A stretch of 64,000 nucleotides of DNA, taken from assembly GCA_903813345.2 (NCBI GenBank), contig CAIIXF020000008.1, positions 15,484,822 through 15,548,821 on the forward strand. The letters run 5' to 3'. The notes beneath the pieces were generated by a model. The model was not told the origin of the DNA and searched no databases. It worked only from the letters and a program-made list of their open reading frames with translations. A program made the translations under genes and the position numbers. The stretch is from Owenia fusiformis (taxonomy: Eukaryota; Annelida; Polychaeta; Sabellida; Oweniidae). Shown here piece after piece: positions 26,685 to 41,600 of this stretch (the first letter of the stretch is position 1; every line of letters starts with the position of its first letter).

Positions 26685-29600
26685 CTGAAGACAAAAATAA
26701 AAATCATCACTGTTTTTAGGTTTGGTTAAAACAAAGTAATCTCATAGGAAACCATTCACTTCGATTAAAAAATTTGAAATTGATTTGCCTTTCATTTGAA
26801 TTCTAAAAAATCAATCTTCCTCGCTATTGCAACCAGCATTTAACCCCTCCCCTAAATAAATCAATGCTTTACTTCTACTTCAGGGCTCAGTCAATACATA
26901 AACATCCATCAACCTTTATAGCAAATAACTTTTTTTTGATAAACCATAAGAATACAAGAACTCAATGCTGTCTCAATCCCTGAGGGCTTTACCCAAAAAC
27001 GTCTAAATGCACACAATTGTGTGTCAATGAAAATCAATATTTTGAGCCAACCCCCAACCATGAGACTATCCCTGAGTGTATACCTTGGTCTGGTGTTTCC
27101 TCACTGCCTGAATGGTCTGAGGGGCTCCCTTCCATTTTACTGCTTGACTGCTGGTTCAAGTTCATCACACATCTAGAATGCTCTACACCACTGAAAACAC
27201 ACAAAGTCAATGACTACATTTTGATATGCATTGAAAGGCTTAACATTAATACAATACATTAACATATTAATATGCACACATATTAATTGATATTATAGCA
27301 TTATGACAAGACGGAGAGTGTGATATGTCGATATATCACCTTGAGGGATAAAACATCACACGGGGCAGAGCCGAGAGTGATATTTTTTTCTGAGTGAGAT
27401 GTTAGACCAAATAATCAAATGGTCATGTGATGTGATCTGACCAATAGCAGTCCACCATTCTAGTTTGAGATATGATATATCTTAATACTGTTATGACTAT
27501 AACTTAATTGTCAACAATGATCATGCATTAATGCAGCAATTTCTTGATGTTTAGGACTACACACAACACAAAATAATCATCAACTATGGATTTTTATATA
27601 ATTAAGGACTCTACTTTGTTACATTGTCAATGACCGAACCTTAATAAAGAGTTGATTTTACATGTACTTTAATACAAAGTTAAGTACCTCAGTACATAGT
27701 CAATGACTTTGATTTTAATACATGACTATACCTTAATACATAGTTAATGACTATACCTTAATATAAAGTTAATGAGACTATACCTTAATATACGAGTTAT
27801 AGTTAATGACTATACCTTAATACATAGTTAATGACTATACATGTACTTTGATACATAATTTATGCCTGTACCTTAATCATGGGCGTAGCGCTATTTTTCT
27901 AAGTTGTACGCAACCACCACAGGAACAAGAGTTGAGTGAATGAAAAAACAAGCATTCTGCGGGGTTTGGGGATTCTCCCCCAGGAAAATTTTTAAATTTG
28001 GTTGTATCTGGAGCGAATTTGCAACCATTTAAGGTATATGCGTACCCAGCGTACCGGGCGCTACGCCCATGTCAATAACACTTAATGACTATACTTTAAT
28101 GCATAATAAATGACTAAACCTTATTACATAGTTAATGAGACTATACCTTAATATATAATTAATGACTATACCTTAATACATAGTTAATGACTATATGGCT
28201 CTGATCATCTTGATTCTTATTGTTACATATAGTTGTTGCACATAGTTGTAACCAGATGTAGCCACCGTGCTTGTTCATCAGACGGAAATAGCTGGAGAGC
28301 ACTTGCCCTTTGTTCAATACTGGAATAAAAAATTGAATTGAATTTTGTAATGCATTGCAATGTGACCTTATCACAGAAAAGAGGTCAAATATATCTGGTA
28401 ACATCATATATTTAGTTCATTTGGAGATTCATTGGGGAGGTTGCTTAATTCATAATGTCAAAATAAAAGTATGTTTTTGGGTAGTGTGAGAACATTCCCG
28501 TTATGAATCCATATATACATTATGTGTGGTAAAAGGATATCTATGTATCAAACAATGAACTATGAAATGCATCTGTATAGATATTATCGAAATTAACAAT
28601 GAGCTAAATAGATTCCTACAATTTTTGTGATATTATTGTCAGGCCCGTAGCCAGGGGGGAGTTCGATGGGTTCGAGCGAACCCCCCCCCCCCCTGGCCAA
28701 AACTTCTTTCAAAATCATGACGTTTTTCACCATTCTGAGCACTCTTTAAGTGATTTTGGCCATTTTTGGACCAAATTTGTCAAAAGTGAACCTCTCTGGA
28801 ATTTTTCAAAAAGTGAACCCCCCTTGGCAAATCCTGGCTACGGGCCTGATTGTTATCCATTGGTCAATGAAACTCCACAACCATTAAAGATGTCATGTAC
28901 TATTTTATGTGTATTCACACATAGACATACATGTACAAGTACACAGTCTATTTACAAAATAAAGACATATATGAAGAGAACTTACAGTCATGATGAGCCG
29001 TCCTCAGCCTTGTTAAGTCCTCAGCATGGCAGAATTCATACAAGCTTTTGTTGAGGATGTCTTCAGCAGTTAAATCCATGAGATCACTTATCCTATAACA
29101 AAACATGATTTCACTTATCCTCCAAGGGATGATCAAAAAGTAACGAAGTAACGAAACATGATTTGACTTATCCTACAAGGGGTGATCAATAAGTAACGAA
29201 ACATGATTTAACTTATCCTACAAGGGGTGATCAATAAGTATTAAGCAATGGACTCTTTTTACAACATGATTTGACTTATCCTACAAGGGGTGATCAATAA
29301 GTATTAAGCAATGGACTCTTTTTACAACATGATTTGACTTATCCTACAAGGGGTGATCAATAAGTATTAAGCAATGGACTATTTTTACAACATGATTTGA
29401 CTTATCCTACAAGGGGTGATCAATAAGTAATGAAACATGATTTGACTTATCCTACAAGGGGTGATCAATAAGTAACACACTCTTTTTACAACATGATTTG
29501 ACTAAATATAACGTGATTTGAAGAGCACTGAAGTCTAATTCAGTAAATTAATGATTTTCACCATTTTCAATTGTACACCTGGATGCTATCATATTATCAT

Positions 29601-32600
29601 AGATATTAATTGCATTAATGAATGTAATTAATGTGACACTTAATTTTCCATAAATACAACAAACTCACCTAGGTTCACAATGTAGAACTTTGAAGTCAGG
29701 TCCTAAGCGAGTGACGAACATGTCATTGTCAATCAAAATTTCATTGACAGTTGGCGGTGGCAATGCTATGGCAAGGCCTACAAAGCCTAGTAGAGGGGGC
29801 GGAGCTTGTTTGCGTGTGAGTGAGAAAACCATCTGAGGTCGCATATGTCCCATGATATGAACAACCTGTAAATATGGAAAACTATTTTTAATCACAATAG
29901 CAACAAACAAACCATTGTCTGAATGACATCTTAAATTTACTAAGAAAGGAGGCTCATGTTTTTTATCATTGTATATCAAATATGTTTGAGACTAAAGCAG
30001 GAATTACTGGAAAAGATTCTGACAAAAACTAATTTTAGAAAACAATAAATTGACACAAATGCTTGCAAAGAAATATTTCTCAATTTATGTTCTAAATAGA
30101 TGTCACTCCCATGTGAACAATGTAAAAAGTCAGAGAAGAAATTATTCCAAATTGATGATGGCATGTGTATTTAAAGGGGTCGCCTCAAACTATAGTTATG
30201 TAAAGTAAAACCTGTGTATATTGAACATGTTTTTTTTGCCTATACTCAAGATTTCAATAAAAGGCTGACAGACCTACCCTATATCATACTTACCCTATAT
30301 CAGACTTACCCTATATCCTGAAGACTTGACATGTACTCCTCTCTTAGTAAGTGTAGACTTCATACGGACACAGAATGACCTGTCATCCCCACTGGCCAGG
30401 GATGGGTTCATAACCATCACTAAAACACAATCAAAATTTGCTTTAGTACATTTAAATGCTTGAGTCTTACTCCCTACATTTGTCATGACTTGTTTAATCA
30501 ACTGATATGAAATCAAATCATGGGAATGCAGTATGCCAAAAAGAGTATGTTGATTTGTCTTTCACTTAAATTTCTCAAAGTATTAACAATTGTTACATAT
30601 GAAATTGTTATGTACCCCTACCCTTAACAAAAGGATGTGTCCGGGTATATGCCCTTTTGGTCCCTCAGTCAAATGTATGTTAAATATGTTTTTTACTACT
30701 GTCCTAGTTATATTTACTTTTTCACGAGTTTTGATGCATAATTAACCCCCTGCTGAGAGTCAGAATAAGTATCTTAACAAAAACAAATAGTCATTATCAT
30801 AGAAAAAAAATATCAATGGCAACATGTATGACTTACAAAGAAGAAATAACTTAAGACCCATGAAGAATTTAAAAGAAAATCATATTTTTGAAATATATTT
30901 AAGGATTAAAATTTTTTTCAAATTTTTGAATTTCCCGCCAGTTTAATTTGAAGGGGGAAAAACAAGATGGCTGCCGTTTGATGTAAGAAATATCAGAAAA
31001 AAAGTTGCTTCACTTTTAGTTTTCACAATGAGCACAGTTTTCCGGTTTAGGTTTTTTGACTGATTCTGACTCTTCATCACCAGGGTCATGTATAGAGATT
31101 ATAAAATTGAAACCGGAATGTTGTGCTCAGCATGAATTTGACTGAAATATGTGTAACTTCACCAACACAATTGAAGTCTCAAAACTGGATGCTCAGTAAC
31201 TTTGAGTGACTATAATCCCTTGATTACCCAGATAAACACCAATTCACTTATCCAGAAATGCCATTCAATGTCTATACAAAGAAAGTAAGCAATGTTTTGG
31301 AGGATATGTTTCAAACCTTTTGCATAAATAATTCATTTAATATTTGCCATTGATTTTTTTTCAATTCTGACAAAGTGATATGCACTGTCTTTGATGCCAA
31401 TATTCTTCATTAATTGTGATACAAATTGATATTTTTGTACTCTCAGAAGAAGGATAAGATATTGAAGTTTAATAATATGTGCGATTGAGTTGGTTTTTCA
31501 GACATTACAATTTTCAATATTTTCTAAGTCGATACCCAGACTCATTCCCAGACTCATCCTTTACTGCATTCTTCTACAATTGTTGACAACTAGAAAAAAA
31601 CAGCAACTCCCAAAGTTGCAAATCCCACTGAACAAAAAATATCTCATCACTGATCAGTTTGAACATTAAATGAATATGTATGTATCTGAATCAAATCCGA
31701 TAATTGATAAACGAGATGTAAATTATCAAAAATATACATGTTTTCATGAAAAATGGTGGGCATTTTGAATTCAGTGGCAATTGTGAAAATATTTTCTTGA
31801 CCACAGGTCATAAAGCATCAGCATATAAAATAAAAATGTGAACCAAATCTGTCAACATGGTATTTGAGTTATCAAAGATTACCTTTTTCAAAAAACATGG
31901 CAGCCATTTTGAATTGAGTGACTATATTAAAAATTCCTCAATCCCTCCTGAATGTAGACAACATAAACAGCATAGGTAGCCAGGGGGGGGGTTGCGATGG
32001 GTGCACCCCCCTCCCCCCATCGTGAAAGAAAGGAAATAAAAGAGCTTTAAAATGCTTTTTATTTGAAGCTTCTGGCTCAATTTTGAAGGAAGCTGCATCA
32101 ATTTTTGTACAATAAGATAAATCTTATTTTTTGGCTTGTTTATGCCACAATCGAACCCCCTGACTGAAAACCGAACTTTCTTTGGTGATCACACCCTCCT
32201 GACTGAAAGCTGGCTACGCCCCTGAACAGTATTCTAATTCTGAACAGAATAGTTACCTCTATCATGTAAAGGTGGAGTTAGTGACCGGGGGCTTGTTAAT
32301 GGTGTACTAGTGTCCTCTGATGTCATAGAGCTAGGGGAGGGGGTGGTAGTACTTGGGTGAACCATGCCTAATTCTTCAGCAAACTCCTGTTGATCTGCAT
32401 GGTGAATATAGTCAAACATGCTACTACCTGTCATCTCAACCTGGAATACAATACAGCTATTATAAAGGAGAGGGGGGTAGATAGCACATGTTTTAGACAT
32501 GGCATTAACATCCAAAATGTCACCACCTGCCATTTGTAGACACCAAACTCCTAATGCAAACGCCAAGTGCCAGACAGAGCAAAAAGTTGGAGACCATAAC

Positions 32601-35600
32601 GATTGTGGTGGTTACATAAAAATGTTCTAATCATGAAAAATTCCGAAGTTAAATTATACTATATTAAGTTTTGTCTTGATGAATTGTAAAAAGTAGAACC
32701 AGAAGTCGAAATTGGACAAACATATGTTATCTTTGAGTATGACAGCTAGCAATGCCTAAGTTTTAAGGCACACAACAGCCATGCATTAAAGTAGTTCTAA
32801 AGAGCAAATGAAAGAAGTGGCAATTGCACCGAGTCTCTATATTGGTTCTCAAGATACTGGCTAATGTAATCACCAAGACATGGGTTCCCTTATGTAAGAG
32901 GAGCAACAAAAACCTTAAATGCATTAAACTTGCCATTTCCGCGATGTTGGAAAATCCTAATTGCAAGACCTTTGATCCGTAAGGTTACTTCCACATTATT
33001 TCAAATTATTATATGCTGCTTAAGGCTAATTTCTCTGAACATACAGAAGCACTGTATCATTTAACAAAGCTGAATTAGAACTTAGACAATTACTGAAAGT
33101 TCTCAATGGTTGCACGCTAACAAAAGAAGGGTGCTTCATTGCGACCCCACACAGTTTTAAACTAATTACCACCCCTCTTTCAGTTGTTCTTTTAGCCAAG
33201 TTCAGTTGAAGCTATCACAATAGGCCAACCACTTTACATGAAATCAAGCCACAAAATGGACAACCCTGTATTTTCTTAATCAAAATATATCCAAATACTG
33301 AAAACCTTTGCTATTTACTCCAAATGTATCATCAATGATTTTTAGATAAATCAAATCGAATAAAGGAGTGAAAAATGAACTTGAAGATTAAAGGATACCA
33401 ATTATGAAATTACTGATAAATACTAGTGCATCTATTAATTGATAATAAAGCTATGTGCCTGCAATGCTAAGATTACTTGGTTTATGTTTCTCGCCAGATG
33501 ACAAATCTGCCGATTATACAGGGCATTCTGGCACCCTCCATATAGACATCTAGTCATATATCATACGCCACAATCAAAATGAATTTTGAGGAAATTGTTC
33601 TTTTATACATGAGTCAATTGCAGTGAGCTCTCATTTTCAAGCAGATAGTGTCAGCGGATCCTATAGTGATGATATATGAAGGGTGAAATACAAAGCTTAG
33701 ATATTTTCGAACATTTGGATTTGCATAATCACTATTTCAAAATAAAAGATAATCTGAGTTTGCCTAAAATTATAAGACATATCTGCATGATATTAAAAGT
33801 CAAGGAAAATCAGTTTTCTCTCAGTGAGTCTTATCCAAGGTGAAACAAACACTAGCCTTTTTTAACTCTATTTCATTCAATATGAACCAGCTGACCATTT
33901 CAGTTGTGAACACGCATTAACATTCAAAATGTCACCACCTGCTATTTGTTACAGACACCAAGCTCTGAATGCCACTGTTGCCACATACCAACCACAAACA
34001 GTATCCACGAACAAGTTGGAGACTTTAACAATATGTAACCATTTGTGGTGGTGACATAAAAAAATAACATGGTTACTTGTAGAGCATTTAATTTTCAATA
34101 GAAGGTCCGGAAATGCCATGCCAACGAGTTTATGTTTGAATGTTGAATAGTAGGTCCAGAACCCTTATATTTCACCATGGGAAGTTCTTTTAAGAATTGT
34201 GGGTATTTTTCCAAGTTTTTAATGGGTGAATCATAGGTGTTTCATCCAGGTAATTTTACGGATGTTTTCCTAAATGTTTATATGTGTGTTTATCAAGTGT
34301 TTTTCATTAGTGTTTAGGAGTGTTTCTCTGAGGTTACAGGTGTTCTCCTGGGTGTTTTTGAGAATCTAACTTACCTGAGAGAGACCTAAATAGATGGACA
34401 CAGTTTCTGAAATGTACAGGAAGCGACCATCGTTAGCTAACGTAAAGGCAAACCCATCCATTGACTGAAAATACAATAAAACAATAATTAATCTAATTTT
34501 CAAACAATACAATTTTATTTTCAAGTGTAGAATAGTGATATATATTACGTAAATCCTTTATTATGAATACAGGATCCAATATATAAAATTTATTACTCCA
34601 CAATACATAAATTTGGGTTTGACATATTTTTTATGATTTATGGGTGTATGGTTGTTTTGTGGCACTACTGTACATGGTTATGAAGGGAAGACAACTGTCG
34701 ACCACTGTTCACAAAAAGTTTCTTTTCACTTCTGATGTTAACATAACAATAAATGATGTGATATATTTTGATTTTTCATAAGGATGCTGCCATTCACATT
34801 CTTTCTGTAAACAAAGAAATAGTTCAGAATTTACTACCATTTTAGTATCATATACATGTACCATGCTATTAAAGCTTACAAAGTGATTATTCTGTAAAAT
34901 ATCTAACAGGGACCAAGGTGTAATATAATGTTGTTTTTTTATTTAGAAGGACAAATAAAGCTGATATTAATAGACTGAATTCGAATACTATAGTTGGAGT
35001 TACTTTTATAAATGAGGTTATTATGAGAGACATATTTTACATCAGTGAAACACGAATCCCTGAAGATGCCTCTTGTCTCCAATATACTTGATGTTTGACA
35101 GATCTGTATGCTTCAGTTAAATCATCAACTCTAATGGCTTCTAATAATCCAAGCATATATAAAGTAAAATATGAAAGGATGGGTATCGATATGGTGAACT
35201 TTTTGAACACACGTTTCTCTTAAACCAGTCATCAAAACATTCTGAAAATTTTACAGATTTTACACAATTTGGCAATTTAATGGTCATCTTTTGAATGGTA
35301 CCAAGATAGTTTGAAAAAAATATGTATACTTTTCTCTATATTGTTTTAGAAACACATCAGACACTTTAATTTGTTCTTGATATTGTATGTAATCCAAATG
35401 AGATGAAACATCTATCCGAAGCTCATTGGAGAAAAACGACATAAACACAACGTGTTTAGGTCTCTCAATTGGTTGATTTTAAAAAAGTATCGTTTTAATG
35501 AAATAAAAGGTTTATCTTAATTTTTATCTATTTTGGGGAATTTTGTTTTAATTTTTTGAATACTTTTTGTTAAATCAACCAAAATTTCCTATGTATAACC

Positions 35601-38600
35601 TGAATATTGAAAGGTCTAAGAAAATGTTGTAAATGCTAATTTGTTCCAACAAGTTCGAAAAGACATGTTATTTCATTCTCAAGAATTGGTAGAAAGGAAT
35701 AAAAAACAATTGCACTAAAAAACAATTTTTTTTTAACAAAAACAGTTATATAAAATATACATAATATATAAATATATATAAATAATATTCGCATTAAATT
35801 GTTGTCAATGAGTCAACATTACATAAAGGACCAGGTTTTTTAACGGAATGTTTTCAATGATTGGTTTAAGAGAAAAACGTTGTTGAATTCAGTTCACCAT
35901 ATCGATACCCATCCTTTGAAAGGAGTGGTATCGATATGGAGAACTTTTTTAACACACGTTTCTCTTAAACCAGTCATAAAAAAAAATCCCCAAATTTAAC
36001 ACATCATCAATTTTATGGTCCTCTTTTGAATGGTTACAATATAACTTGAAAAATATATAAATACTTTCATCTACATATATATTGTTTTAGAAAACACATC
36101 AAACACTTGTTTTGTTCTTGGTATCATGTTTCCAGGGTGAAATGAAACATCTTTCCGAACCTCATTGGAACAAAACGACATAAACATAACATGTTGAGGT
36201 CTCTCAATATTGTAATTGTACAAAGAAAATTTTGGTTGATTTGAAAAAAGTATCTTGTTAATTAAATAAAAGGTTTATCTTGATTTTTATCTATTTTGGG
36301 GGGATTTTGTTTTAATTTTTTGAATACTTTTTTAAAACCAACCAAAAATTCCTTTGTATAACTATAATAAAAACATAATGTATATATATGCTATTTTGTT
36401 CCAACAAGGTTCGAAAACACATTTTATTTCATTCTCAGTTATAAACAGTTATATAAAATATTTCTAAATAATTTTTGCATTAAATTGCTGTCAATCAGTC
36501 AACATTACATAAAATACCATTTTTTACAGAATATTTTCAATGATTGGTTTAAGAGAAAAACATTGTTGGATTCAGTTCTCCATATCGATACCACTCCTTT
36601 GTTTAAAACAAACCATCAATTTAATTTTTCTATTTTTTATATTCAGAATTGTGTGTAAATAAATAATAATAATAAAAGGATCAATTTTCAGAGTGAATTA
36701 TTATCAAAATTATACAATTCAGGTCTATACACTGTACATATATAAGTGTTAAACATGTACTTCAATGAGATGGATTTCGTCATCGCTCTTGTCACATTTA
36801 TTATCTTTAATAAATGTAGTTTTATTTTATTATATTAACATAAAACGATATGTTATATACAGTTCAGTGACACCTCAAGGCTTGTTGACCTCCAGTGCAC
36901 TTAGGAATCAAATCAAGTGCAGAACAAGTGCAAAAAAGACACTCAGTGCAAATATAAATTATCATCATCGTTACACGTTGCTCAATAGGTAACACTATAA
37001 GATGTTAGGATTAACATTAAAGAAGTTAAAGAAGTCAATCATCAATTATTCAAGAAGTCAGAAATCATCTACTTTCTCGAATTTCTCAGGAGGGTTTAAA
37101 GAATCGTAGGAATTATATCGAGTCGTGACCTGCTGCTACGGGTAGCAGGACCATTAACCTAATGGCTCTTCACTAACCAACCATAACTAAGACGCTATTC
37201 TCTGAATACGTAAATAGCAAACATCATGTCTAATTAAACATATTTTTGACTATCTAAAAGCAATTTCTAGAAGTGCTTATTGCAGCTTTGCATTTTGTGC
37301 TTACATTCTTCAGATGAGGTGTAAACTGAGGATTTGCTGAAAATCCTTTTTATACAATTCCTAAATTATATATTTAGATACAGTATAATATTGACTCTTT
37401 TCAGATTTTTGCTTTTTTTTAACTTTTTACTCGCAAGAGGGACGAGATGATGAAGTTATGGTAAAAGGACTTGAGGCTCTAAAAATAATTGTTATCAGAA
37501 ATCCAGAGACCTTCATTTTAAACTCTTTCTAACAAAAAATATAACTTTCATCCTTCATATCTCAATAGTAATCTTTTTGGCACTGCATCATCAAAGATGT
37601 AACTAATGTAACAGTTCAAAGACATAACTGAGGCCATTTAGCCTCTGGACAGTTCTTTAGTTGTATTTCACTTTTTGTATTTTCACTTAAAAATAATTTT
37701 TCTCTGATTATTGCTACCATTGTATTTTCTTTAAAACAGTGCATGTTGTATACATGGGCATACATGTAGTTATGTAACTAATTCCCCAGTCACTTTTGAT
37801 CTACAGCTACCGTATGGCAGCTGTAGCTTCCCAAAATCATAGAAATATTCAACATAAAATATAGGAACACGTAGTAAAATATAGAAATACTGATTTTGTG
37901 AAGCTACAGCCGCCGTATGGCGACCGTAGAGCAAATGTGACTGAGGCTTAAGAAAGAGAGAGAGCTAAACGAAATCTGATTCACATTAATAACTTTTCTA
38001 AAATAATTTATAGCCTATCAGAGTAATTTAATGATGATTGAAACATTGTCATATTGTCTAGTGAGAACGCATAAATAAAACATCTCTTCGACTCCAGGGG
38101 GATTTCTACTAAAATTATCCACATTCGTCACTTGTTCATTCTTGAAGGGGACCAGGTGGATGTAGGAATATATTATGAAATAAAGAAGCACCATCCCGTA
38201 ATATCTGTCAAATAATAGCCCAGGGCTTATTTTTGAGTAATGAGACAGCATTAGAAAGATAATGACAAGTGAATGTTTCTTTAAAAAAAATTGTAGCTGT
38301 TAAAATAGTGAAAAATATCAAAACACATCATTTTATTACAAGCATTATGTGATCCTGTATGGTAGATTAAAACAGAATAATCATGTGTTTTTTTTATTAA
38401 ATCTATTATTATTCTTCAAAACATATAAATATAGTAAAGTGATTAACCTGGTGGATAGGGGGGTACACAAGTCTTGGAGCAAGACTACAGATTTTGTTGA
38501 AGATGTTTGTTAGAATGATATGATAAGTATTATTTGATGAAAATTTAGAATTCAAGTTGATGTAAAGTAAATACACAATCGATATCCCAATATATGATTC

Positions 38601-41600
38601 ATATCATATTTTACATTTAATTTACATGTTGAAATCATATTTGAAATCAATTGTGTTACTAAGCAGTCTTTCTATATAAATATGTTTTTCCAAAATTAAC
38701 AAAATCTAAGAAGTGCTCTTGTATAAGCATGCACTATAATTTTGGTTCATGGAGCATGGAATGTCAAATAAATGCACCCCCCCCCCCTCCCATATGACTT
38801 CAACTCCTTGACTAACCACAGTGAAGAGATATCTCAACAAAAAAGTGGGTGACAAGAAACATGTATTCTGTTACAAGATATTTCACAAATATTTAATTAC
38901 TGAGATAATCTTAATCCAATCGATATAAATTATGTTTTAAAATGTGTCAAAATAATGTTATCTTAATTTCCTAAAGTGAGCATCAAATGTTATTAAATGT
39001 CAATTGAGGCATTAACATGCAAATTGTCACTACCTGCCATTGGTTACAAAAAAGCCAAACACCAACTGCCAAATGCTGAATGCAGAATACCAACCACCAA
39101 ACACCATCCACAAAAAAGTTGAAGACTATAATAATATGTTACAACTTTTTATGGTGACATAAAAACTAACAAGAAATGAAAAATGTGCTGATTTCAGCCT
39201 AGAAGTCGAGTGGTTAAGTATCGTCTCATAAAACCAATTTTGAATCTATTAAATATGATCAAATCTATTCATGCTTCTATTAGCCTACAGTAATTTCTCC
39301 CCATCATTCTACAAAAAATGCATCTTCCAAGAAAAATGTGTTTTATCGAAGTTGAGATATGTGAAAGTGGGCAATATGTCTCTTGTTGACACAGTTTGTA
39401 TGTTGAGACCCCTTGGGGAGAGATAATGAGGCCATCTATAATCCCACCAATATCTATAAATCCACTGTCAATATAACGCAATATATTGGTCTGACTTCAC
39501 CGAAGTAAGTACAGCTCACACACAGTGAAATTGCATGGCAGTTACAATGGATGGAAAAACTCATAAAATCATGGATCTAATGTTACGTTTCATTTATTTT
39601 ATCTGACAACGTTGCATCAGTTATGAAATAACAATATAATATATTAGGTTAAACAAATAGGATGGAATGTGAAATGAAATCAATTTTGATTGCAGTAATA
39701 CAAACATGTACTATCTTGTTACAATTCAAATTGTATTCTTCCTTACCAATATGTTTTGGGGAATTCAAAAATTATTTTGGGATTGAAAGGTCAAATAATT
39801 TATCTATGGCATGGCATAATTATATGCTCATCAAACATCAGTTGGTAATAATGAAAAATATGTTTTTGTCATTTGAATATATAAGAATCTGACTAAGCAA
39901 GCGAGAGGTGAAGTCCATCAGTGACAATTACCATTAACTCCTGATCTTTCTCATTGGGTGTCTCAAGGGATCGACCAATCAGAACAGCCCTTACAAACAC
40001 CACAAATCAATCAAATTTCTTTAGATGAAAATACCAAAAATTAACCACTAGATCAATGGGTATGATTCATGCATCAAAGGAGCATTCATATATTATAAAA
40101 AAATAAAAAAAATTATACCACGATGCCATGACTTTCAATTAATTTTGAGAAAATCCAAACATTGAGCGATGATACCAGGAGTCTGTATGCTTGGATTGCG
40201 CTATGGAAATGAAGAGCAAGACATTGGGTCCTTTGGGACGACTCCTCATGAATATAGGCGTTGAAATAATTGGGGTTGAGCGATATGGGAGCTTTTCTTG
40301 GCACTTGCTGCCTTGGAACATATCTATTCTGACAGGGCGATCATATGGGACCGTTTACTTTAATACCAACACCTCGATGTCAACAATCCTACAATCATAC
40401 ACAGTAGTACTCTCAAAGAAAGAAAGAAAAGACATTCATTATTAAAGACATGGTTGTTTTCTAACTAAAGGCACAGTAAGAGCTTGTAGTCACCGAAAGA
40501 AAACCTTCAAAAAATTATATTCCTACTAATCCTCCCTTAGTTTTTTAATGTTCTATATATTTTATCCAAATTATACACACATCGTTGGTTCCATTATCAA
40601 AAGTTTATCACCCAGATTTTTTTGGATCAGAGGGTATTATGTTTAAGGGAGGATTAGTAGGAATATAATTGGTATATATTTGTTTTTGAATCTTTTATGT
40701 TTATTAATATTGCTCAAAATTATATTACAAGATATTACATTCCATGGAGTCATTCCTCTTTTTCTAGCCTATAACAATTATACAGTAAAACCTATCCGAT
40801 TGAACTACTTTCTGTAAGGAATGCCTGTTTACATTTACAAAGAACAGAACAGAAAAGAACCAAATATTTTTCTCTTGGCTCACATGTTAATTGCAGGCCG
40901 TCCAACTGTCCCGCAATTTGCGTATTTGTCACGCATTTGCTGGAAATTTTGAAGTCACGCCAGTGTCCAAAGTTGGTTACATGCAATAAAATTTCAATCA
41001 AAGTGCTCAAAATGTGGGCCAATGTGTCCAAAATTTGAAGAAAGGTGTTCAACATTTGTAAGTCACTCATGTTAGGTGTTCCCAAGTTGACAGGCCTGTA
41101 ATTGACCCTCTCTGTACGGAACACCTGTCAACTGGGAACAAGGAACAGTGTTTTAGGGCAAATTTTGAAAATGTACTTGTCAACAAGGAACATGGAAAAT
41201 TGGTTACATTGTACATCTAATGTTTTTCAAAGGTGTGAATGGCTTCACCCAATATCTGTTTCCCTATGTATTTGATGGTTCAGGATGTACTTATTCATCA
41301 ATCAAATGATTCTGTGATAAAGTTGTGCTGAATCAGAGCAAATAGCAATTGCAAATACATGTAAATTCCTATTTGAAAAAAGTAAACATCTTTCTTATGC
41401 TTCCTTACCATACACAGTGAATTACAGTGTATCATACAATCTTATAAAAAAAAAAAAACCTATTTGTAATTTGTGAAGGACTTGTACAATGAGAATGGAG
41501 GGTGAAACATTGAATGTTTGATTTTCCTGTAAAAGTTTCAAATAAGACCAATTGTTCTAAAATGTTTAGCTTTTAAAAGTAATGAGCTAAGTCCAGAAGT

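Noticed and set aside
26685-26694. Start codon for a separate 451-residue protein at 26694
   Set aside because: The ATG lies in the intron; the acceptor at 26685-26686 and matching phase show this frame is the last exon of the bHLH-PAS gene.
37127-37150. Hairpin CTGCTAC GG GTAGCAG as an RNA gene
   Set aside because: Short stem with no wider structure or promoter; likely a chance palindrome or repeat fragment.
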